A program made the position numbers and the translations under genes. From Neorhizobium alkalisoli (GTDB lineage Bacteria > Pseudomonadota > Alphaproteobacteria > Rhizobiales > Rhizobiaceae), in the NCBI RefSeq assembly GCF_002968635.1, contig NZ_PVBN01000002.1, positions 62,001 to 126,000 on the forward strand: a stretch of DNA of 64,000 nucleotides, given 5' to 3'. Each line of letters opens with the position of its first letter. The first letter of the stretch is position 1. Below the pieces are notes generated by a model. The model was given only the letters and a program-made list of their open reading frames with translations. It searched no databases and was not told the origin of the DNA. Of this stretch, positions 57,143-64,000 are shown piece after piece.

Positions 57143-57523
57143 TTTCGCTGCCTCTGTTATTCGTGGTCCATCCCGGCACCGGGTGATCAACTACGCGTTA
57201 TCGCGCGTCTAGCCGGACGGCCGGCATTACTATACGATTGCGTCGGGTCCGCAAGCGGGCGGGCCGGGCTTTTTGCTAGACTTTCGGCGTGCCTTTTATG
57301 ACACGGGAGATGGAATTGTGAGGCCGATATAGTCTCTGGCACCGCTGGAAACCTCAAGTCGTCAGTAAAAAATTAACCAATAGTTTCTTAACCTTCTGCG
57401 TACGCGCTGGCGCTTTGTTTGGCGCCGGGGATCCCGCCGGACCGGTCCGGCGTTTCTTTCCATCCCTTACGCGATCGGCTAGATGGCGTGATATATATTC
57501 AAGGCCCGCAACCCAGGCGCGGG
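57143..57523. other. 380-bp intergenic region between fumC and L,D-transpeptidase
   Basis: No gene seen. It contains two TTAACC hexamers 15 bp apart (57373-57378 and 57388-57393) and an 18-bp perfect palindrome CGCCGGACCGGTCCGGCG at 57435-57452 followed by TTTCTTTC. Confidence 0.6.
57435..57460 (+). terminator. Leader palindrome with T-rich tail upstream of L,D-transpeptidase
   Basis: An 18-bp perfect palindrome (7-bp stem, CCGG loop when folded) is followed by TTTCTTTC. Position in the 5' leader of the transpeptidase gene makes it a candidate transcription attenuator; it could equally be an operator. Confidence 0.5.
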
Positions 57524-59458
57524 ATGCACGTGACGGGGACGACATTGCAGCAAAGACACAAGAAGACTTCGATCGTACTGGCCCTCGCTTCGGGCATTTC
57601 GATCTTCGCAGGGATGACGGCCCCCGCTCACGCCCTGACCCTCATGGACATCCTGCGTGGCGGCCCCGGTGCGGGCAGGGCAGGCCAGTCCGACAACGGG
57701 TTGCCCGGCGTTGGTAGCGGACGCTCCGCCATGCCGAGCGAGAGATCGCTAGCCGATCCCGAGCCGCTGCCGAAGGTTTCGGGGCCTCGCTACTATACCT
57801 ACAAGCCCGATGCCGAACGCGCCGTGAAGACGGCAGGCTTTGCGGCGTCCTCCGCGGCTGACGCGTCGCGTCTGCTTGCCGAGGCAAAAATCTCCGCGCC
57901 GGCCGATATCGCCGCAGCCTTGGAGGCTTTCTACGGCAAGACCGCCCAGCCGATCTGGGTGTCCGATGGCGATATCAACGAGAAGGCCAAGGGCGTTCTC
58001 GCGCTTTTCGAGCGGGCGGCGGACTACGGTCTGGAGACGACCGACTATCGTCTTTCCCCGCCGACCCTGACGACGGCGAGCGTCGCCGACCCGGCCGCTT
58101 CCGGTTCGCCGGTCGTGACCTCCGATGCGTCGCCCGCTTCGCCCGCCGATGGCCACGACCGGGCGCTGATGCAGTTCGAGCTGGCGCTGTCGGCGAAGGT
58201 GCTGACCTTCGCCCAGGACATGCTGCGCGGACGCATCGATCCCAACCGGATTTCCGGCTATCACGACTTCAAGCGCAAGGACGTCAATCTGTCGCTGGTC
58301 CTCCCCTTTGCGGAGAAGGGGACGGACGCTGCCGCCTATCTGGAGGGGCTCGCGCCGCAGAGCGCGCATTTCCAGGCCCTGAAGGCCGAGCTTGCGACAC
58401 TGCGTGCAGAAGCCATCGACAATGGCCCGCAGGTCTCGCTGCCGGACAATCTTCTCCTGAAACCCGGCAAGAGCAGCCCGGACATGGCCGGCATCATCGC
58501 CGCCATTCAGCACACCGGCTCCGATGCGCTGAAGACCAAACATGCCGCGACGCTCGCTTCCTATCAGCAGACGCCTGACTACACGCCGGAGCTCGTCGAG
58601 GTCGTGAAGACCTTCCAGGCCGAGGTGGGGCTGAAGCCGGATGGCGTCATCGGCGCCGCCACCGTCCGCAAGATGATCGGCCATACGTCCAAGGACCGGA
58701 TCGGCAAGGTGGTCGTTGCCATGGAACAGGCGCGCTGGCTGCCGAACGATCTCGGGCAGCGGTATGTCTTCATCAACCAGCCGGCCTTCCAGGTCTACTA
58801 CCACGACCGCGGCGTCGAGCAGTTTTCCATGCGCGTGGTCGTCGGCTCCCGGTCCAACCAGACCTATTTCTTCCAGGACCAGATCGAGACGGTCGAATTC
58901 AACCCCTATTGGGGCGTGCCGCAGTCGATCATCATCAACGAGATGTTGCCGCATCTGCGCCAGGATCCGAACTACCTGGACCGGCTCGGCTACGAAGTCT
59001 CGGTCAATGGTCGGGCGGTTTCGTCGAGCAGCGTCGACTGGTACGGTTCCACCCAGAATGTCTCCGTGCGTCAGCCGCCGTCCAGCGACAATGCGCTCGG
59101 CGACCTGAAGATCCTGTTCCCGAACAGCCATGCGATCTACATGCATGACACGCCCTCGAAGAGCTTCTTCCAGCGCGACATGCGGGCGCTCAGCCATGGT
59201 TGCGTACGCCTTGCCGAACCGCGCAAGATGGCCGCTGCCGTGATGGGCACCACGATCGAGGATATCAATGCGCGGATCGCCGCCGGCCAGAACGTCGCCG
59301 CCAAGGTCCCCGCCAAGATCCCGGTCTACGTCTCCTATTTCACCGCCTGGCCGAACAAGGACGGCAAGGTGGAGTTCTTCGATGACGTCTATGGACGCGA
59401 CGAGGCGATGTTGAAGGCATTTGCGGCAACCACCAAGGTTCGCGCAGCACAGATCTGA
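57524..59458 (+). CDS. L,D-transpeptidase with peptidoglycan-binding domain (YcbB-like)
   Basis: 644-residue secreted enzyme that makes 3-3 crosslinks or attaches proteins in peptidoglycan. Signal peptide with cleavage near residue 33 (APAHA|LT), a scaffold domain with MQFELALSAKVLTFAQDML, a peptidoglycan-binding segment VKTFQAEVGLKPDGVIGAATV, and the YkuD catalytic domain with YMHDTPSKSFF followed by ALSHGCVRL (Cys near residue 560). The layout is that of E. coli LdtD/YcbB. Start ATG 57524 or GTG 57530. Confidence 0.93.
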   Translation: MHVTGTTLQQRHKKTSIVLALASGISIFAGMTAPAHALTLMDILRGGPGAGRAGQSDNGLPGVGSGRSAMPSERSLADPEPLPKVSGPRYYTYKPDAERAVKTAGFAASSAADASRLLAEAKISAPADIAAALEAFYGKTAQPIWVSDGDINEKAKGVLALFERAADYGLETTDYRLSPPTLTTASVADPAASGSPVVTSDASPASPADGHDRALMQFELALSAKVLTFAQDMLRGRIDPNRISGYHDFKRKDVNLSLVLPFAEKGTDAAAYLEGLAPQSAHFQALKAELATLRAEAIDNGPQVSLPDNLLLKPGKSSPDMAGIIAAIQHTGSDALKTKHAATLASYQQTPDYTPELVEVVKTFQAEVGLKPDGVIGAATVRKMIGHTSKDRIGKVVVAMEQARWLPNDLGQRYVFINQPAFQVYYHDRGVEQFSMRVVVGSRSNQTYFFQDQIETVEFNPYWGVPQSIIINEMLPHLRQDPNYLDRLGYEVSVNGRAVSSSSVDWYGSTQNVSVRQPPSSDNALGDLKILFPNSHAIYMHDTPSKSFFQRDMRALSHGCVRLAEPRKMAAAVMGTTIEDINARIAAGQNVAAKVPAKIPVYVSYFTAWPNKDGKVEFFDDVYGRDEAMLKAFAATTKVRAAQI

Positions 59459-59480
59459 CGCAGGGCGTTTTTTAAGGGAT

Positions 59481-59512
59481 CAAGGGCGGCCGCAGGCCGC
59501 CCTTGTTATTTG
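59481..59512 (+). terminator. Terminator of L,D-transpeptidase gene
   Basis: An 11-bp perfect stem CAAGGGCGGCC (59481-59491) with GGCCGCCCTTG (59495-59505), 3-nt loop, is followed by TTATTT. It abuts the convergent gph stop. Confidence 0.8.
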
Positions 59513-60219
59513 GCCGCCTGTTTGGCCAAGGCCGCCCGCTTCGCCTCGAGGCCGATCAGCGTACGCACCACATCCGCGGTCAGATCGTCATAGGCGCTGA
59601 TCACGTGATCCGGATTGAGGGTTTGGACGGGCACGTCCGAATAGCCGAAATCGACCGCGATTGAGGAAACGCCCGCATTCTGGGCCGCCATGATGTCGTT
59701 GACGCTATCGCCCACCATGACGCTCAGAGCAGGGTCGCCGCCCGCCCGCTCGATCGTCCCGAGGATATGGCGGCCGTCCGGCTTGCGGACCGAGAACGTA
59801 TCGCCGCCCGTCATCGCCGCGAATCGCTTGGAAAGACCCAGCCTCTCCATCAGCGGAAACGCGAGCTGCTCGATTTTGTTCGTGCAGATCGCAAGCCGCA
59901 TGCCGGCATCTGCCAGACGGTCGAGGCAGTCGATGATGCCCGGATAGGGGCGGCTCTTGCCCGGCAGGTGGTTCTTGTAGTGGTCGATGAAATAGGCAAA
60001 CAGTCGGTCGGTTTCCCGCTCGTCGATCGGCGTTTTCCTCAGATCGAAGGCCCGCCGGATCATCACCCGTCCTCCCTGGCCGACAAGATGCGTCAGATCA
60101 TCGAAAGTGACAGGAGCAAGTCCGGCCCCTGTGATCGTATGATTGAGGCTGTCGATCAGATCCGGCGCCGTATCGATCAGGGTGCCGTCGAGGTCGAAAA
60201 TGACGAGTGGAGCGGTCAA
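59506..60219 (-). CDS. gph: Phosphoglycolate phosphatase
   Basis: 237-residue HAD-superfamily phosphatase hydrolysing 2-phosphoglycolate from DNA 3'-end repair and oxygenase side reactions. Motif I FDLDGTLIDTAPDL holds the nucleophile Asp9 and Asp11, motif II is AICTNK, and motif IV is VMVGDSVNDI. Length is typical. Divergent from rpiA. Confidence 0.95.
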   Translation of the reverse strand: MTAPLVIFDLDGTLIDTAPDLIDSLNHTITGAGLAPVTFDDLTHLVGQGGRVMIRRAFDLRKTPIDERETDRLFAYFIDHYKNHLPGKSRPYPGIIDCLDRLADAGMRLAICTNKIEQLAFPLMERLGLSKRFAAMTGGDTFSVRKPDGRHILGTIERAGGDPALSVMVGDSVNDIMAAQNAGVSSIAVDFGYSDVPVQTLNPDHVISAYDDLTADVVRTLIGLEAKRAALAKQAAK

Positions 60220-60399
60220 TGAAACCTCGCAAATTGTGTCGGGACATTGCCCGCCTTAAGGAATGCGACTGCGAAAAGCAAATATGCGAGATTCGCGCCC
60301 GCCTTAAAAGCCGGTCCAAAACCGGGAGAGGGGACTTTCGTTTGCGGGAGGAGGCGTGTAAACAGCGTTTCGGCGAAAACAGCGGGGAGCTTGTGGCGG

Positions 60400-61095
60400 A
60401 TGGACGCCCGAGAAATGAAGGTCAAGGCGGCCGAGGCTGCACTGGCATATGTCGAGGACGGCATGAGGCTGGGCATCGGCACCGGTTCGACGGCCGAGGA
60501 ATTCGTGAGGCTGCTGGCCGAAAAGGTCCATGAAGGCTTGAGGGTGGAAGGCGTTCCGACATCCGAACGCACGGCCAGGCTCTGCGTCGAGCTGGGGATC
60601 CCGCTGAAATCGCTCGAAGAGCTTCCGGAACTCGATCTGACGATCGATGGTGCCGACGAGGTTGATGAAAACCTGACCCTCATCAAGGGCGGCGGCGGAG
60701 CACTGCTGCGCGAGAAGATCGTCGCCGCAGCGTCGGGCCGCATGATCGTCATTGCCGACGAGAGCAAGCTCGTCGAGATGCTCGGCGCCTTTCCTCTGCC
60801 GATCGAAGTCAATCCCTTCGGCGAGGCTGCGACCCGTATCGCGATCGAAAAAGTGGCGGCAAAGCTTGGCCTCAGCGGCGAGTTGAAGCTCCGCAAATCG
60901 GGCGACGATACCTTCATGACGGACGGCGGCCACCATATTTTCGACGCATCTTTTGGCCGCATTCCTGATGCAGAGGCTCTCTCGAGGGAGCTGAATTCCA
61001 TTCCCGGTGTCGTGGAACACGGGCTGTTCATCCATATGGCGTCCTTTGCGATCATTGCCGGTCCGGCAGGAGCGCGGACGCTTAAGGCGAAGTAA
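60400..61095 (+). CDS. rpiA: Ribose-5-phosphate isomerase A
   Basis: 231-residue cytoplasmic isomerase of ribose 5-phosphate and ribulose 5-phosphate in the pentose phosphate pathway. [12 protein letters not shown] near residues 25-36, TIDGADEVD near 80-88, and [11 protein letters not shown] hold the active-site Asp, Glu and Lys. Length matches the family. The ATG at 60400 is used; the ribosome site GGGGAG is 11 nt away, so a TTG at 60391 is a possible alternative. Confidence 0.96.
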   Translation: MDAREMKVKAAEAALAYVEDGMRLGIGTGSTAEEFVRLLAEKVHEGLRVEGVPTSERTARLCVELGIPLKSLEELPELDLTIDGADEVDENLTLIKGGGGALLREKIVAAASGRMIVIADESKLVEMLGAFPLPIEVNPFGEAATRIAIEKVAAKLGLSGELKLRKSGDDTFMTDGGHHIFDASFGRIPDAEALSRELNSIPGVVEHGLFIHMASFAIIAGPAGARTLKAK

Positions 61096-61113
61096 ACTAG
61101 GAGCAACCAACTT

Positions 61114-61818
61114 ATGATCAGATTCGCGGTTCTCGGCCGTGCCGCCGCATTGGCGGTTCTCTTCTCCGGCGCCCTTACGGTATCCGCCCGCGCTCAAGAA
61201 GTGTCGGAGGCCCAGCTTGCCGCTGCACGGGAAGCGATCGCTTCGCTGAACGTCACGGATCGTTACGACAATATCCTGCCGAACCTCGCTGAGCGGCTGA
61301 AGGCGCAGTATATCCAGGCCTCTCCGAACTTCCAGGAACAGATTGGCAGCGTGGTGGACGAACAGGCGCTGGCGCTTGCGCCGCGCCGTGCCGACCTCGA
61401 AAAGGAAGCCGCGACCATCTACGCAAAGAGCTTCTCGATCGACGAATTGAAGGCGATCGCTGCCTTCTTCAACACCGAAGGCGGCAAGAAGCTTCTCACC
61501 GCCCAGCCGCTCGTTTCCCGCGAAATGGGCAAGGCCGCCGAAATCTGGGCAAATGGCATTTCCCGCGATCTGACCAATCAGAGCACGGAAAAGCTGCGCG
61601 GCATCATCGACGCGACGCCGATCCAGGCACCGGTTGTCGATCCGGCGCAGCCTGAAGCGCAGGCGGCGGCACCCGTACCGGCAAAGCCTGCAGCCCCGGC
61701 CAAGCCTGCGGCTCCGGCGGCAGCACCCGCAAAGCCTGCCGCTCCGGCTGCGGCCCCGGCCAAGCCTGCTCCGCCACCCGCCGCCAAGCCGGCCCCGGCA
61801 CCCGCTCCGAAGCCCTGA
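61114..61818 (+). CDS. Secreted DUF2059 protein with Pro/Ala-rich tail
   Basis: 234-residue protein with a signal peptide (residues 1-27, SARA|QE), a helical DUF2059 domain at about residues 30-160 with AAIYAKSFSIDELKAI-type core and FFNTEGGKKLL, and a C-terminal low-complexity tail of repeated AKPAAPA units from about residue 170. Function unknown; periplasmic. Follows rpiA by 18 bp and precedes a terminator. Confidence 0.9.
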   Translation: MIRFAVLGRAAALAVLFSGALTVSARAQEVSEAQLAAAREAIASLNVTDRYDNILPNLAERLKAQYIQASPNFQEQIGSVVDEQALALAPRRADLEKEAATIYAKSFSIDELKAIAAFFNTEGGKKLLTAQPLVSREMGKAAEIWANGISRDLTNQSTEKLRGIIDATPIQAPVVDPAQPEAQAAAPVPAKPAAPAKPAAPAAAPAKPAAPAAAPAKPAPPPAAKPAPAPAPKP

Positions 61819-61847
61819 GGGCTTCTCGCGGATTGATGATTTTGTCG

Positions 61848-61872
61848 AAGCCCGGAGCGATCCGGGCTTTTG
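61848..61872 (+). terminator. Terminator of rpiA-DUF2059 operon
   Basis: AAGCCCGGA (61848-61856) pairs with TCCGGGCTT (61861-61869) with a 4-nt loop, followed by TTTGC then TTTT. About 30 bp after the DUF2059 stop. Confidence 0.85.
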
Positions 61873-61927
61873 CTTTTCAGAGCGGGAACTTATATGAGGG
61901 CGACCCCGCCGCATGAAGGAGATTGCC

Positions 61928-63316
61928 ATGGCCGCCTATGATTATGATCTGTTCGTGATCGGCGGCGGATCGGGCGGAGTGCGGGCCGGCCGCGTGGCCG
62001 CGTCGCTCGGCAAGAGGGTGGCGATCGCGGAGGAATACCGCTTCGGCGGCACCTGCGTCATCCGCGGATGTGTGCCGAAAAAGCTGTTCGTCTACGCCTC
62101 GCAATATCATGAACATTTCGAGGATGCCGCGGGCTACGGCTGGGAAGTCGGGACGAGTACCTTCGATTGGAAGAAGCTCATCGCTGCCAAGGACAAGGAA
62201 ATCGCTCGCCTCGAGGGCCTCTATCGTCGCGGCCTCGAAAACAACGGCGCCGAGATCCTCGAAACCCGCGCCGAAATGGTCGATGCCCATACGGTGCGGC
62301 TGGTGAAAACCGGCACGACGGTGACGGCGGAAAAGATCGTCATCGCGACCGGCGGAGCGCCCAATCCGCATGTGGCGCTGCCTGGACACGAACTCTGCAT
62401 CTCCTCGAACGAGGCCTTCCATCTGCCTGAACTGCCGCGCTCGATCCTGATTGCGGGCGGCGGCTACATCGCAGTCGAATTCGCCAACATCTTCCATGGC
62501 CTCGGCGTCGACACCACACTCATCTATCGCGGCAAGGAGATCCTGTCGCGTTTCGACCAGGACATGCGCCAGAGCCTGCACAAGGCGATGGTCGAAAAAG
62601 GCATTCGCATCGTGCTGACGGATGTCATCGAAGAGGTGACCAAGGCGCCCGCCGGGGGCCTCGTGGCAAGGACGCTTTGCGGCGAAACCATCGCGGTCGA
62701 TACCGTGATGCTGGCGCTCGGCCGAGATCCGAACACCACCGGCCTTGGGCTGGAAGCGGCGGGCGTGGAGGTGAACGAGCGTGGGGCGATCGTCGTCGAC
62801 GAATATTCCCGCACGAGCGTCCCGCATATCTATGCGCTCGGCGATGTCACCGATCGGGTACAGCTGACGCCGGTGGCGATCCACGAAGCCATGTGCTTCA
62901 TCGAGACGGCCTTCAGGGACAATCCGACGGCCCCTGATCACGACCTGATCGCGACCGCCGTCTTCTCGCAGCCGGAGATCGGCACCGTCGGTCTGTCGGA
63001 AGAGGCGGCAGCCAAGCGCTATCCGGAACTGGAAGTCTATCGTGCCGAGTTTCGCCCGATGAAGGCGGCGCTTTCCGGGCGGGCGGAGAAGATGATCATG
63101 AAACTGGTGGTCGACGCGGCAAGCCGCAAGGTCGTCGGCGCCCATGTGCTCGGGCATGATGCAGGCGAGATGGCCCAGCTTCTCGGTATCTCCCTGAAGG
63201 CGGGCGTGACCAAGGACGATTTCGATCGTACAATGGCCGTCCATCCGACGGCAGCGGAAGAACTCGTCACGATGTATAATCCGAGCTATCGGGTCAGAGA
63301 CGGCGAGCGTATCTAG
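61928..63316 (+). CDS. gor: Glutathione-disulfide reductase
   Basis: 462-residue flavoprotein that reduces oxidised glutathione with NADPH. The FAD motif VIGGGSGGVRAGRVAA near residue 10-25, redox-active disulfide GGTCVIRGCVPKK near residue 40-52, NADPH motif AGGGYIAVEFA near 175-185, and the C-terminal catalytic His-Glu HPTAAEE near 440 are all present. AAGGAG sits 6 nt before the ATG at 61928; the ATG at 61913 is part of the leader and overlaps the ribosome site. Confidence 0.96.
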   Translation: MAAYDYDLFVIGGGSGGVRAGRVAASLGKRVAIAEEYRFGGTCVIRGCVPKKLFVYASQYHEHFEDAAGYGWEVGTSTFDWKKLIAAKDKEIARLEGLYRRGLENNGAEILETRAEMVDAHTVRLVKTGTTVTAEKIVIATGGAPNPHVALPGHELCISSNEAFHLPELPRSILIAGGGYIAVEFANIFHGLGVDTTLIYRGKEILSRFDQDMRQSLHKAMVEKGIRIVLTDVIEEVTKAPAGGLVARTLCGETIAVDTVMLALGRDPNTTGLGLEAAGVEVNERGAIVVDEYSRTSVPHIYALGDVTDRVQLTPVAIHEAMCFIETAFRDNPTAPDHDLIATAVFSQPEIGTVGLSEEAAAKRYPELEVYRAEFRPMKAALSGRAEKMIMKLVVDAASRKVVGAHVLGHDAGEMAQLLGISLKAGVTKDDFDRTMAVHPTAAEELVTMYNPSYRVRDGERI

Positions 63317-63418
63317 AGCAATTCCTGGAAAAGCGCGAAGCGGTTTTCCGTCCGGAATTGCGTCAAAACGAAAAGACAGAGCACCTCCGTGACTCGCAGA
63401 AAGACGGAAATGCTCTAG
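63313..63418. repeat. 106-bp mosaic intergenic element (RIME1-like)
   Basis: Outer inverted repeats CTAGAGCA (63313-63320) and TGCTCTAG (63411-63418) flank two inner hairpins: AATTCC..GGAAAA paired with TTTTCC..GGAATT (63320-63359) and TCCGT paired with ACGGA further right. The 106-bp size and two-palindrome layout fit the Rhizobium-specific intergenic mosaic element, recalled from the literature. It starts within the last codons of gor. Confidence 0.75.
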
Positions 63419-63424
63419 GGCCTC

Positions 63425-63500
63425 GGGCGGCTATGCAAACCCTCTATTAAGGTTTATAAGCCGCCCCTATTTTAAGGGCGATCGCCCGGCTCGGCCGGGC
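63425..63500 (+). promoter_or_regulatory. Two-hairpin leader of DAHP synthase
   Basis: First hairpin: GGGCGGCT (63425-63432) with AGCCGCCC (63459-63466), inner pairs AAACC/GGTTT (63437-63441 with 63451-63455), followed by CCTATTTT. Second hairpin: GCCCGGC (63484-63490) with GCCGGGC (63494-63500), 3-nt loop, ending 6 nt before the AGGTGAG ribosome site. Could be a terminator for gor plus a translational or transcriptional attenuator for the aromatic biosynthesis gene. Confidence 0.6.
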
Positions 63501-63517
63501 CGTAACAGGTGAGTGAG

Positions 63518-64000
63518 ATGGCACAGAATTGGACCCCGAGCAGTTGGCGGCAGAAACCGATCCAGCAGGTCCCGGAATATCCCGACGAGGCGGCGCTGGC
63601 GGCGACGGAAACTCAGCTCGCGACCTTTCCGCCGCTCGTCTTTGCCGGTGAAGCTCGCCGCCTGAAGAAGCAGCTCGCCAATGTCGCGGAAGGCAATGCC
63701 TTCCTCCTGCAGGGCGGCGACTGCGCCGAAAGCTTCGCCGAACACGGCGCCGACAATATCCGCGACTTCTTCCGGTCCTTCCTGCAGATGGCCGTAGTGC
63801 TGACCTTCGGCGCACAGTTGCCGGTGGTGAAGGTCGGCCGCATCGCCGGACAGTTCGCCAAGCCCCGCTCGTCGAACATCGAGAAGCAGGGCGATGTGGA
63901 ACTGCCGTCCTACCGGGGCGACATCATCAACGGCATCGAGTTCACCAAGGACGCCCGCACGCCGAGCCCGGAGCGCCAGCTTGACGCCTACCGCCAGTCG
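63518..64000 (+). CDS. Class II 3-deoxy-7-phosphoheptulonate (DAHP) synthase (partial)
   Basis: N-terminal 161 codons of a class II (plant/actinobacterial type) DAHP synthase, first enzyme of aromatic amino acid synthesis, joining phosphoenolpyruvate and erythrose 4-phosphate. Opening [19 protein letters not shown] is the class II start; [11 protein letters not shown] contains the metal-binding Cys; and [13 protein letters not shown] contains phosphate-binding residues. The frame runs off the right edge. AGGTGAG is the ribosome site. Preceded by two leader hairpins. Confidence 0.95.
   Translation, partial: MAQNWTPSSWRQKPIQQVPEYPDEAALAATETQLATFPPLVFAGEARRLKKQLANVAEGNAFLLQGGDCAESFAEHGADNIRDFFRSFLQMAVVLTFGAQLPVVKVGRIAGQFAKPRSSNIEKQGDVELPSYRGDIINGIEFTKDARTPSPERQLDAYRQS

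Noticed and set aside
57373..57393. Full CtrA binding site
   Set aside because: The TTAA pairs are 11 bp apart rather than the 7 bp of the consensus, so only half-sites are claimed.

Overview
The window is a stretch of alphaproteobacterial chromosome, most likely from a Rhizobiaceae genome (Rhizobium, Agrobacterium, Ensifer or a close relative). The grounds are the GC-rich codon use, the gene families present (usg, DUF1289, DUF971, DUF2059, extensin-like lipoprotein, a class II fumC / L,D-transpeptidase / gph / rpiA / DUF2059 / gor block that I recall from rhizobial chromosomes), and a 106-bp intergenic palindromic element that resembles the rhizobial RIME family. No rRNA, tRNA, transposase, integrase or CRISPR array was seen, so this reads as core chromosome with a few accessory patches. 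Both ends cut genes: uvrB on the left (C-terminus missing) and a class II DAHP synthase on the right (only about 161 codons present).

Layout. 1-4.6 kb: uvrB and a membrane GGDEF-EAL protein, both on the minus strand. 4.8-6.5 kb: an A/T-richer trio of unknown genes including a lipoprotein. 6.7-9.3 kb: a DUF1800/DUF1501 pair with a Tat signal. 9.3-17.6 kb: single-gene units (acetyltransferase, membrane protein, thioesterase, chemoreceptor, AraC/DUF1801 pair, extensin-like lipoprotein, YjbR-like protein, GST) with a hairpin-rich intergenic region near 16.3-16.5 kb. 18.0-22.1 kb: an ABC-2 exporter and a divergent MFS/AraC pair. 22.2-23.5 kb: a fused peptidoglycan hydrolase. 23.7-26.9 kb: aspartic protease, DUF1289, cobS, then divergent cobT and dgkA. 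27-33 kb: PleC/PdhS-like kinase, nuclease and uracil-DNA glycosylase pair, Lrp regulator, SnoaL/AraC pair, DNA-alkylation-repair and beta-hydroxyacid dehydrogenase genes. 33.4-35.7 kb: XRE regulator divergent from a Kef-type antiporter. 35.7-39.2 kb: assorted small genes.

39.3-41.9 kb is a polar amino acid ABC transporter (binding protein plus two permeases, no ATPase in the window). 42.2-44.4 kb is an OmpA-like protein with a 99-bp tandem repeat. 44.4-51.7 kb holds molybdenum cofactor genes (MFS-mobA-mobB operon, moaA) around an EamA transporter and a second chemoreceptor. 51.9-55.5 kb: DUF971, a MarR/hydrolase divergent pair with a perfect 16-bp palindrome, a PPOX protein and a soluble diguanylate cyclase. 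55.7-64 kb: fumC, L,D-transpeptidase, gph, rpiA, a DUF2059 protein, gor and DAHP synthase.

Signalling themes are c-di-GMP (two proteins), chemotaxis (two receptors) and local regulators next to their targets (MarR, AraC, XRE). Envelope themes are the L,D-transpeptidase, M15/transglycosylase hydrolase, extensin-like lipoprotein and OmpA protein. Cofactor themes are cobalamin and molybdopterin. No clearly new multi-gene system is demonstrated; the best leads are the fused hydrolase under an A/T-rich leader, the hairpin cluster at 16.3-16.5 kb, an orphan minus-strand terminator at 17.6 kb, the two-hairpin leader of DAHP synthase, and the unknown trio at 4.8-6.5 kb. All readings were made by eye; no database search was run.
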